Below, piece by piece: positions 29,671 to 35,400 of a stretch of DNA of 35,400 nucleotides. The stretch is from CBDUEV01 sp965366365. Lineage in GTDB: Bacteria; Actinomycetota; Acidimicrobiia; Spongiisociales; JAENVV01. The position numbers were made by a program, and so were the translations under genes. The first letter of the stretch is position 1; every line of letters begins with the position of its first letter. Under the pieces are notes generated by a model. It was given only the letters and a program-made list of their open reading frames with translations. It did no database searches and was not told the origin of the DNA. The DNA is taken from contig CBDUEV010000029.1 of NCBI GenBank assembly GCA_965366365.1, positions 1 to 35,400 of the forward strand. Reading direction: 5' to 3'.

Positions 29671-32178
29671 GTGCCGGAACATGTGGTACGCGGGCTGATC
29701 GGTGACAAAGAGGTCACGATCAGCACCGGAAAGTTGGCTCAACAAGCCGACGGAGCAGTCAAGATCACCGTGGGGGGAACCGAAGTACTGGTGACCGCCA
29801 CCGCCGCCCGCAGTATGCGGGAAGGCGTCGATTTCTTCCCACTCACCGTGGATATCGAAGAACGGATGTATGCAGCGGGCCGGATTCCCGGATCGTTCTT
29901 CCGTCGTGAGGGCCGCTCCACCGAAAAAGCCATCCTGGTGTGTCGTCTCATCGACCGCCCCCTACGACCCAACTTCGTCAACGGCTATCGCAACGAAACC
30001 CACATCGTGGGTACGGTGCTCTCCGTCGATGACGACAACCCCTATGACATGCTGGCGCTCAACGGCGCCTCGGCAGCTCTGTCCGTCAGCCCCATCCCGT
30101 TCGAGCGCCCCATCGGCGCCGTCCGTCTGGCGTTGAAGGACGGTGCGTGGCTCCCCATGCCGACGTACGACGACCTCGACGAGTCGGTTTTCGAGCTGAC
30201 CGTGGCCGGGGTCCGCAACGACAAGGGTGAGATCGACATCATCATGGTCGAAGCCGGTTCGACCGAAGAAGGCGTCCGGATGATTCTCGACGGCCAACCG
30301 GCCTCCGACGAAGAAGCTGTGGCGCGCGGTCTCGAAGAGGCCAAACCATTCATTGCTCAGTCGATCGATCTCCAGGAGCAGCTCGCTGCGATGGTCGAGA
30401 AGGACGAGGTCGAGTGGACCTTGGCCGTGGACTACACGGATGAGGTGTACAACCGCGTCAAGGAGCTCGCCGCTCCGAAACTCGAGTCTGTGATCACCAT
30501 CCCCGGCAAGAAAGAGCGTGGGCTCGCCCAGTCGGCCGCTCGCGACGAGGTGATGGAAGCCTACGGATCGGACGACGACGCCGAGATCGGAATGGTCAAG
30601 AAGGCGTTCGCCAAGGTCGCCAAAGAGATGATGCGGGCTCGGGTTCTCAACGACGGTATTCGACTCGATGGTCGAGGCCTGACGGATATCCGTGAACTCC
30701 AGGCAGAGGTCGACGTGGTCGCTCGCGCTCACGGATCCGGTCTGTTCCAACGTGGTGAAACCCAGGTGCTCAGCGTGACCACGCTCGGCATGATGAAGAT
30801 GGAACAGATGCTCGACACGCTCTCGATCGAAACATCGAAGCGGTACATGCATCACTACAACTTCCCGCCATTCTCGACGGGTGAGACCGGCTTCATGCGC
30901 GGACCGAAGCGACGCGAGATCGGGCACGGTGCTCTGGCCGAGAAGGCCGTGCATCCGGTGATTCCCACGGCAGAGGAATTCCCCTATGCCTACCGACTCG
31001 TCTCCGAGGTGCTGGCGTCGAACGGTTCATCCTCGATGGCCTCGGTGTGCGGCTCGTCGTTGTCACTCATGGACGCCGGCGTTCCGATCATTGCACCGGT
31101 TGCCGGAATCGCCATGGGTCTCATCGCCGAAGACGGTCAGTTCATCACTCTGACCGACATCCTCGGAGCCGAGGACGCACTGGGCGACATGGACTTCAAG
31201 GTGGCAGGAACGGCAGACATCATCACTGCCCTCCAGCTCGACACCAAGATCGAGGGTTTGCCGGCCGAGGTGCTTTCGTCGGCCCTGACGCAAGCGCGCG
31301 ACGCTCGCATCCAGATTCTCGAAGCGATGAAGGGCGCCATCGACGGACCACGACCCGAGCTCAATCCCAATGCTCCCCGCATCGAAGCCATCAGGATCCC
31401 CAAGGACAAGATCGGTGAGGTCATCGGGCCCAAGGGCAAGACGATCCGCGAATTGGAGGCGGAGACCGGTGCGACCATCGAGATCGAAGAGGACGGTGCC
31501 TTCGGGATCGTCCGGGTCGGCGCAGCCGACGGCGATGCGTTGAATCTCGCCAAGTCTCGGATCGAGATGATCGCCAACCCGCCCGAGGCCGAGGTCGATG
31601 AGACCTACGAAGGCGAGGTGGTGAACATCACGACCTTCGGTGCCTTCATCAATATCCTGCCGGGCCGCGACGGGCTGCTCCACATCTCCAAGGTCGATGC
31701 GGAGCGCAGAGTCGACAACGTCGAGGATTACCTCTCGTTGGGCGACAAGGTCAAGGTGGTCGTTCGCGAGATCGATCGGAACGGAAAAGTGAGCCTCGAG
31801 CTCGCCGAGCCGATTGAGGTCTCCGAAGAAGTTGCCAACCGTCCCAAGGGCGGCGGAGGCGGCGGAGGCGGCGGCGATCGCGACCGTGGCGACCGTGGCG
31901 GCCGAGATCGTGGCGGACGCGGCGGTGATCGTGGCGGCCGAGATCGTGGCGGACGCGGCGGAGATCGCGGCGGTCGAGACGGTGGCGGTGACCGCGGCGG
32001 TCGAGACGGTGGCGGTGACCGCGGTGGTCGCGACCGAGGTCGAACCTCCGACAGCGGAGGCGGCCGCGACCGCGAGAGCGGTTCGGATCGTGGCGACCAG
32101 AGCAAAGGCGACAGTTCTTCGAGCCCTCGCCGACAGATTCGCTCCTTCGAAGAAGACTTCGAGAGCGGCAATCTGTAG
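29671..32178 (+). CDS. pnp: Polyribonucleotide nucleotidyltransferase with RGG-rich tail
   Basis: PNPase degrades RNA 3' to 5' by phosphorolysis. The 835-aa product has two RNase PH domains (about 5-230 and 320-550), a helical domain between them, a KH domain (about 570-625: IPKDKIGEVIGPKGKTIREL) and an S1 domain (about 640-710: YEGEVVNITTFGAFINILPG). A tail from about 724 is nearly all Gly, Arg and Asp, with DRGGRDRGGRGG units, absent from most PNPases. The start is GTG 29671 with AAGGAG 5 nt upstream; the frame opens further upstream through the leader hairpin, but that part has no family similarity. Confidence 0.95.
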   Translation: MPEHVVRGLIGDKEVTISTGKLAQQADGAVKITVGGTEVLVTATAARSMREGVDFFPLTVDIEERMYAAGRIPGSFFRREGRSTEKAILVCRLIDRPLRPNFVNGYRNETHIVGTVLSVDDDNPYDMLALNGASAALSVSPIPFERPIGAVRLALKDGAWLPMPTYDDLDESVFELTVAGVRNDKGEIDIIMVEAGSTEEGVRMILDGQPASDEEAVARGLEEAKPFIAQSIDLQEQLAAMVEKDEVEWTLAVDYTDEVYNRVKELAAPKLESVITIPGKKERGLAQSAARDEVMEAYGSDDDAEIGMVKKAFAKVAKEMMRARVLNDGIRLDGRGLTDIRELQAEVDVVARAHGSGLFQRGETQVLSVTTLGMMKMEQMLDTLSIETSKRYMHHYNFPPFSTGETGFMRGPKRREIGHGALAEKAVHPVIPTAEEFPYAYRLVSEVLASNGSSSMASVCGSSLSLMDAGVPIIAPVAGIAMGLIAEDGQFITLTDILGAEDALGDMDFKVAGTADIITALQLDTKIEGLPAEVLSSALTQARDARIQILEAMKGAIDGPRPELNPNAPRIEAIRIPKDKIGEVIGPKGKTIRELEAETGATIEIEEDGAFGIVRVGAADGDALNLAKSRIEMIANPPEAEVDETYEGEVVNITTFGAFINILPGRDGLLHISKVDAERRVDNVEDYLSLGDKVKVVVREIDRNGKVSLELAEPIEVSEEVANRPKGGGGGGGGGDRDRGDRGGRDRGGRGGDRGGRDRGGRGGDRGGRDGGGDRGGRDGGGDRGGRDRGRTSDSGGGRDRESGSDRGDQSKGDSSSSPRRQIRSFEEDFESGNL
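31846..32060. repeat. Imperfect repeats encoding the PNPase RGG tail
   Basis: Units such as ggcggccgagatcgtggcgg and ggcggtcgagacggtggcgg repeat in frame and encode GGRDRGG-type motifs. The longest runs are near-identical, which suggests recent slippage or recombination. Confidence 0.75.
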
Positions 32179-32195
32179 ACAACCGTCTTTCCAGA

Positions 32196-32237
32196 CGAGA
32201 GAGAGGCCGCCCTTCGGGGCGGCCTCTCTCTCGTTTT
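32196..32237 (+). terminator. Strong intrinsic terminator after pnp
   Basis: A perfect 17-bp stem (32196-32212 with 32217-32233) is closed by a C(UUCG)G tetraloop and followed by TTTT. It sits 17 nt after the pnp stop. Confidence 0.93.
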
Positions 32238-32263
32238 GGAAGACCATGAACCGCCGCCGGCCC

Positions 32264-32269
32264 TACACT
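32264..32269 (+). promoter_or_regulatory. -10 element of the glycosylase gene
   Basis: TACACT ends 7 nt before the ATG at 32277, and no Shine-Dalgarno is present, so a leaderless start is likely. Confidence 0.4.
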
Positions 32270-32276
32270 TCCCGGG

Positions 32277-33173
32277 ATGCCGGAACTTCCCGACGTAGCC
32301 GTCTACCTCGAGGCGTTGGAGCGATTCTGCACGGGACGACCACTGCAGAAGGTCCGGGTGCGCTCGGTGTCGCTGCTGAGGACCTATGACCCCCCGCTCT
32401 CGGCTGTCGAAGGTCTGGTGGTTCAGGGATTCAGCCGGATCGGCAAGCGTATCGTGTTCGAGTTCCCTGATGATCTCTTCATGGTCCTCCATCTCATGGT
32501 GGCCGGCCGGCTGCGATGGAAGCCGCCCGGCGTTGCCGTGCCCGCCAAGGTGGGGTTGGCGGCTTTCGATTTCGAGCACGGTTCGTTGCTGTTCACAGAA
32601 CAGGGGACCAAGAAACGCGCCTCGCTGCACATCCTGCGTGGGGCCGAGGCGCTGGCTGAACAGGATCGAGGCGGCATCGAGCCGCTCGAGGTCTCGCTCG
32701 AGGATTTCGCCGACGCCCTGCAGAAGGAGAACAGGACTCTGAAACGAGCCTTGACCGATCCCCGCATCCTTTCGGGGATCGGGAACGCCTATTCCGATGA
32801 GATACTGCACCGGGCTCACCTGTCGCCGGTCAAACGAACGGGCCAGCTCAAGGAGGATGAAATGGTTCGTCTCTATGAAGCCACCCGTGCGTCATTGAAC
32901 GAGTGGACCGAGCGATTGAGAGCCGAGGTCGGAGAAGGATTCCCGGACAAGGTGACGGCGTTCCGGCCCGAGATGGCAGTCCACGGCAAATACGGGGAGC
33001 CGTGCCCGGTGTGCGGTTCTCCCGTGCAGCGGATCGTCTACGCCTCCAACGAAACCAACTACTGCGCCACCTGTCAGACCGACGGAAAGCTCCTGGCCGA
33101 CCGATCGCTCTCCCGGCTACTGAAAGACGATTGGCCGAAGACCATCGAAGACCTCGAAGACCTGAGGTCCTGA
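32277..33173 (+). CDS. Fpg/Nei-family DNA glycosylase-like protein
   Basis: A 298-aa member of the Fpg/Nei family, which removes oxidised bases and cuts the abasic site. It keeps the catalytic N terminus (after Met removal Pro2, Glu3 in MPELPDV), Lys57 (RIGKRIV) and the helix-two-turn-helix (SGIGNAYSDEIL). The zinc finger is present (Cys243, Cys246, Cys263, Cys266). In canonical Fpg the finger has an Arg five residues before the third Cys; here that position is Asn258 in SNETNYC. It matches a widespread Fpg-like subgroup with NETNYC whose activity I cannot state, so mutM is not assigned. Starts after the pnp terminator, with its own leaderless-type promoter. Confidence 0.88.
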   Translation: MPELPDVAVYLEALERFCTGRPLQKVRVRSVSLLRTYDPPLSAVEGLVVQGFSRIGKRIVFEFPDDLFMVLHLMVAGRLRWKPPGVAVPAKVGLAAFDFEHGSLLFTEQGTKKRASLHILRGAEALAEQDRGGIEPLEVSLEDFADALQKENRTLKRALTDPRILSGIGNAYSDEILHRAHLSPVKRTGQLKEDEMVRLYEATRASLNEWTERLRAEVGEGFPDKVTAFRPEMAVHGKYGEPCPVCGSPVQRIVYASNETNYCATCQTDGKLLADRSLSRLLKDDWPKTIEDLEDLRS

Positions 33174-33206
33174 AGATGAGGCCGACGCGGGCTTGGGCGG
33201 CGCGTG

Positions 33207-34640
33207 ATGCGTGACGCAGTCGTGGTCGGGTCGGGCCCCAACGGGCTGACCGCCGCCGTCGAACTCGCCCGAGCGGGCCTGGAGGTGCAGGTTCTCGAAG
33301 GGCATGACGTGCTGGGAGGGGGGACCAGGACCGACGAACTCACCCTGCCCGGATACCGGCACGACGTGTGCGCGGCGATTCACCCTTTCGCAACTGGATC
33401 GCCGGCGTTTCGGACGATGCCGCTCCAGGATTTCGGACTCGAGTGGAAACACTCACCCGCCGAAGTCGCGCATCCGCTCGACGGAGGCAGGAACGTGTCT
33501 CTCTTCCAGGATGTCGAGCGCACTGCGCTCGCTCTCGGTGGGGATGCGCCGCGCTACCGTCGGACGATCGGACACCTGGCCGGTCGCGCAGACGAAGTGT
33601 TCGCCGACACACTGGGTCCGCTGGTCAGGTTCCCAACTCATCCCATGCTGATGGCCAGGTTCGGACTCCAAGGACTGGTGTCTGCTCACGCATTCGCCAA
33701 GCGGTTCGAAACCGAAGAAGCCCGAGGTCTCTTCGCGGGAAACGCCGCCCACAACACCACCTCGCTGGATGTGGCCGGATCGGCTGCGATCGGTCTGGCC
33801 CTCATGATGGCCGGACACGCCTACCGCTGGCCCATGGCGAGCGGCGGATCCCACGCCGTCACGAGAGCTCTGGCCGGCTACCTCGAGTCGCTGGGGGGTG
33901 AAATCGTCACCGGACACCCCGTCCGAGCCATCGCCGATCTGCCGCCGGCTCGCCTCACTCTTCTCTCGATGACACCGCCCGCCGTCGATGCGCTGTACGG
34001 AGATCGCCTTCCCCGGAGCTACCGGCGGGTCATGCAACGATGGCGCTTTGGACCCGGTGTTTTCAAGGTGGATTGGGCACTCGACGGTCCCATTCCCTGG
34101 ACCGCGGCCGAGGTTGCGCAGGCCGCCACCGTGCATGTGGGAGGTCCACTCGAGGAGATCGTCGACTCCGAGCAAGCGGTGTGGGATGGCCGGCATTCGG
34201 ACCGACCGTTCGTGCTGCTCGTTCAACACACCCTTGCCGATCCCACGCGCGCTCCAGAAGGCGGACACACGGCTTGGGCCTACTGTCACGTGCCGAACGG
34301 GTCGACCGTGGATCGGACAGAGGTCATCGAAGCCCAGATCGAACGATTCGCGCCTGGTTTCCGTGACCGGATCCTCCAGCGTCACGTCATGTCGAGCGAA
34401 GACTATGCACGGTACAACCCGAATTACGTGGGCGGCGACATCATCGGGGGAGCTTTCACGCTCAAGCAGATCGTGGCCCGGCCCAAGCTCTCCGCCAATC
34501 CGTATGCCACACCGCTTCCTGGTGTCTTCTTGTGCGGATCCTCGGCGGCGCCGGGCGCAGGAGTCCACGGAATGGTGGGGTGGCATGCCGCCCACGCCGC
34601 CCTCCGGTCGATCGGAAAACAGCCTTTCCGCCCCTCTTGA
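33207..34640 (+). CDS. FAD-dependent oxidoreductase, phytoene-desaturase-like
   Basis: A 477-aa flavoprotein of the phytoene desaturase/PYROXD2-like superfamily. Dinucleotide binding motif GSGPNGLTAAVELARAGLEV lies near the N terminus (from Gly8), followed by the LGGGTRTDELTLPG segment typical of this family. The C-terminal FAD motif is VFLCGSSAAPGAGVHGMVGW. The substrate is unknown and no carotenoid genes are nearby. The start is chosen at ATG 33207; GTG 33204 is directly before it, and neither has a Shine-Dalgarno. It lies 33 nt after the glycosylase gene. Its stop codon overlaps the -35 of the SOS promoter downstream. Confidence 0.9.
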   Translation: MRDAVVVGSGPNGLTAAVELARAGLEVQVLEGHDVLGGGTRTDELTLPGYRHDVCAAIHPFATGSPAFRTMPLQDFGLEWKHSPAEVAHPLDGGRNVSLFQDVERTALALGGDAPRYRRTIGHLAGRADEVFADTLGPLVRFPTHPMLMARFGLQGLVSAHAFAKRFETEEARGLFAGNAAHNTTSLDVAGSAAIGLALMMAGHAYRWPMASGGSHAVTRALAGYLESLGGEIVTGHPVRAIADLPPARLTLLSMTPPAVDALYGDRLPRSYRRVMQRWRFGPGVFKVDWALDGPIPWTAAEVAQAATVHVGGPLEEIVDSEQAVWDGRHSDRPFVLLVQHTLADPTRAPEGGHTAWAYCHVPNGSTVDRTEVIEAQIERFAPGFRDRILQRHVMSSEDYARYNPNYVGGDIIGGAFTLKQIVARPKLSANPYATPLPGVFLCGSSAAPGAGVHGMVGWHAAHAALRSIGKQPFRPS

Positions 34641-34666
34641 CGTATCGAACATATGTTCGATACTAT
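34637..34666 (+). promoter_or_regulatory. imuA' promoter
   Basis: TTGACG (34637-34642) and TACTAT (34661-34666), spaced by 18 nt, with a perfect SOS box filling nearly the whole spacer. The -35 overlaps the stop codon of the FAD oxidoreductase gene. Confidence 0.75.
34645..34660. promoter_or_regulatory. SOS box (LexA binding site)
   Basis: TCGAACATATGTTCGA is a perfect palindrome matching the actinobacterial and Gram-positive LexA box TCGAAC-N4-GTTCGA. It sits between the -35 and -10, so bound LexA should block RNA polymerase. This fits DNA-damage induction of imuA'-imuB. Confidence 0.93.
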
Positions 34667-34689
34667 GGATGTCCTCTGGTGGAGTGGAC

Positions 34690-35313
34690 GTGGCGGCGAT
34701 ACAGACGAAATCAACACGCTCGTTGAATGTGGTGGTGGAGCCTGGTCGTATCGTCGGGTTGGTCGGCTCAGCCGGAACCGGCTTGACCCGTTGGGGGCTT
34801 TCCCTCCTGGTCGAGCCCTCACTGACGGCTCCGGTGGTGGTGGTGGACAGTCGCGGATGGCTCTGCCCCGTGGCGGCGTGGGAGGTGGGCATACCGCCTG
34901 AACGGCTGTACGTGGTCCGCTGTCCAGACCGCACGGTGTGGCCGCAGGTAATCGCCACGCTCGCAGCGGGGGTACGTGCTCTCTACGCCGAGGTCCCGGA
35001 AGGGACCTCGTATGAGGTGTTACGCCGTATCGCCGCAGTGACCCGAAAAGAAAGAACCGGTCTGATCCTGCGGTCCCTTCATGGCGAACTACCCGCCGGA
35101 ATCTCCTACCTGCGAATTGCTGCCGACCAGGTCAGATGGGAAGGGCCGGAGCATGGTCATGGTCAGTTGATGAGCCGTCGGATCACGGCCCAAGCATCCG
35201 GGAAGGGCGCAGCGGGGATCGAGCGCCAGATCGAAGTAGAGGACGATGGGAAGAATTCTGTGTATCTGGTGGGAGGATTGGCCGCTTCGCCGACCGGACG
35301 CGCCATCGGTTGA
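34690..35313 (+). CDS. imuA': ImuA'-like RecA-fold protein of the mutasome
   Basis: A 207-aa protein resembling mycobacterial ImuA' (about 200 aa), which with ImuB and DnaE2 carries out DNA-damage-induced mutagenesis. The RecA-like fold shows as strands around a P-loop-like GSAGTGLT (26-33); the Walker A lysine is replaced by Leu32, so ATP hydrolysis is doubtful. PVVVVDSRGWLCPVAAWEVG is the second core strand region. GTG 34690 is chosen, with GGTGGAG 5 nt upstream. An in-frame ATG at 34669 lies only 2 nt after the -10 and is unlikely to be in the RNA. It is controlled by the SOS box upstream and overlaps imuB by 68 nt. Confidence 0.8.
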   Translation: MAAIQTKSTRSLNVVVEPGRIVGLVGSAGTGLTRWGLSLLVEPSLTAPVVVVDSRGWLCPVAAWEVGIPPERLYVVRCPDRTVWPQVIATLAAGVRALYAEVPEGTSYEVLRRIAAVTRKERTGLILRSLHGELPAGISYLRIAADQVRWEGPEHGHGQLMSRRITAQASGKGAAGIERQIEVEDDGKNSVYLVGGLAASPTGRAIG

Positions 35314-35400
35314 AGCCTGTCTGGTCGTTGATCGGTTTGACGTGATCGCCGTCAATGAGCGCGCCCGAGAGGCAGGGGCACGTGCGGGCATGCGACGTCG
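35246..35400 (+). CDS. imuB: ImuB-like Y-family polymerase, N-terminal fragment
   Basis: From ATG 35246 the frame stays open to the window end (51 complete codons). It reads MGRILCIWWEDWPLRRPDAP, then VEACLVVDRFDVIAVNERAR and EAGARAGMRR, the layout of ImuB and of DinB-type N termini (RxLxxWxxDWP, VAVxxxxRVxAxxxxARxxGVRxGMRR). GAGG lies 3 nt upstream of the ATG. The start is inside imuA', so the two are coupled. The rest, including any DnaE2 gene, is outside the window. Being an N-terminal fragment only, catalytic residues cannot be checked; ImuB lacks them in known cases. Confidence 0.7.
   Translation, partial: MGRILCIWWEDWPLRRPDAPSVEACLVVDRFDVIAVNERAREAGARAGMRR

Noticed and set aside
31063..32247. 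394-codon minus-strand frame over pnp, with Ala/Thr repeats
   Set aside because: Antisense of the RGG-tail repeats; the same region is well explained as the PNPase C terminus.
34669..34689. ATG 34669 as the imuA' start
   Set aside because: It lies 2 nt after the -10 hexamer, upstream of the expected transcription start, and has no Shine-Dalgarno; GTG 34690 has GGTGGAG at good spacing.
1..35400. CRISPR array, transposon or tRNA gene
   Set aside because: No direct repeats with unique spacers, no transposase frame and no cloverleaf sequence were seen on either strand. The 15-bp repeats at 1-336 are coding repeats without spacers.

Overview
The window is 35.4 kb of high-GC DNA from a bacterial chromosome, almost certainly an actinomycete-type organism (Actinomycetota). 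The gene order trmD-rplS-lepB-DUF2469-yraN-yifB-dprA-xerC-whiG-rpsB-tsf-pyrH-frr-cdsA-dxr-rseP-ispG-proS-rimP-nusA-infB-rbfA-truB-ribF-rpsO-pnp follows the conserved actinobacterial backbone, including the actinobacterial marker DUF2469, a WhiG-type sigma factor and a mycobacterial-type SOS box. Long acidic or proline-rich extensions, many leaderless starts and the absence of rnhB and ylxR at their usual places suggest a lineage away from Streptomyces and Mycobacterium; Acidimicrobiia is a guess, not a demonstrated placement. No rRNA, tRNA, CRISPR, transposon or phage gene was found.

Layout. Positions 1-443 hold the N-terminal part of a low-complexity minus-strand protein that runs off the left edge. 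517-3067 carries trmD, rplS, lepB, a DUF2469 gene and yraN. 3083-5877 is an accessory island: two overlapping tiny minus-strand genes (a 66-aa Cys/His protein and a 38-aa one-helix membrane protein), an enoyl-CoA hydratase, a HAD-family hydrolase and two unrecognised small genes. 6146-8661 is yifB-dprA. 8686-9920 is a DAHP synthase behind what reads as a ribosome-mediated attenuator, with a Trp-Phe-Phe leader peptide and mutually exclusive hairpins. xerC and whiG overlap at 9960-11613. rpsB to ispG (11816-19467) joins translation, phospholipid and isoprenoid precursor genes, followed by proS.

21429-29065 is a long, tightly coupled run: rimP, nusA, infB, DUF503, rbfA, truB, ribF, a Rid-family protein and a GNAT. 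Most junctions from DUF503 onward are 4-nt ATGA or GTGA overlaps. It is preceded by an extended -10 promoter and an intrinsic terminator placed inside the leader. rpsO and pnp follow. Between them lie the rpsO terminator and a 79-nt hairpin of about 30 base pairs directly upstream of the pnp ribosome-binding site, a plausible site for PNPase autocontrol. A C(UUCG)G terminator ends this block.

The right end (32277-35400) is DNA-repair flavoured: an Fpg/Nei-like glycosylase, a phytoene-desaturase-like FAD oxidoreductase, then a perfect SOS box sitting between the -35 and -10 of imuA', with the start of imuB overlapping it and leaving the window. This looks like the opening of a LexA-controlled mutasome cassette.

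The most informative non-coding signals are the DAHP synthase attenuator, the rimP-nusA leader terminator with a duplicated arm, the pnp leader hairpin, the SOS promoter, and a recurring promoter layout in which a -10-like hexamer ends 6-8 nt before the start codon, implying leaderless mRNAs.
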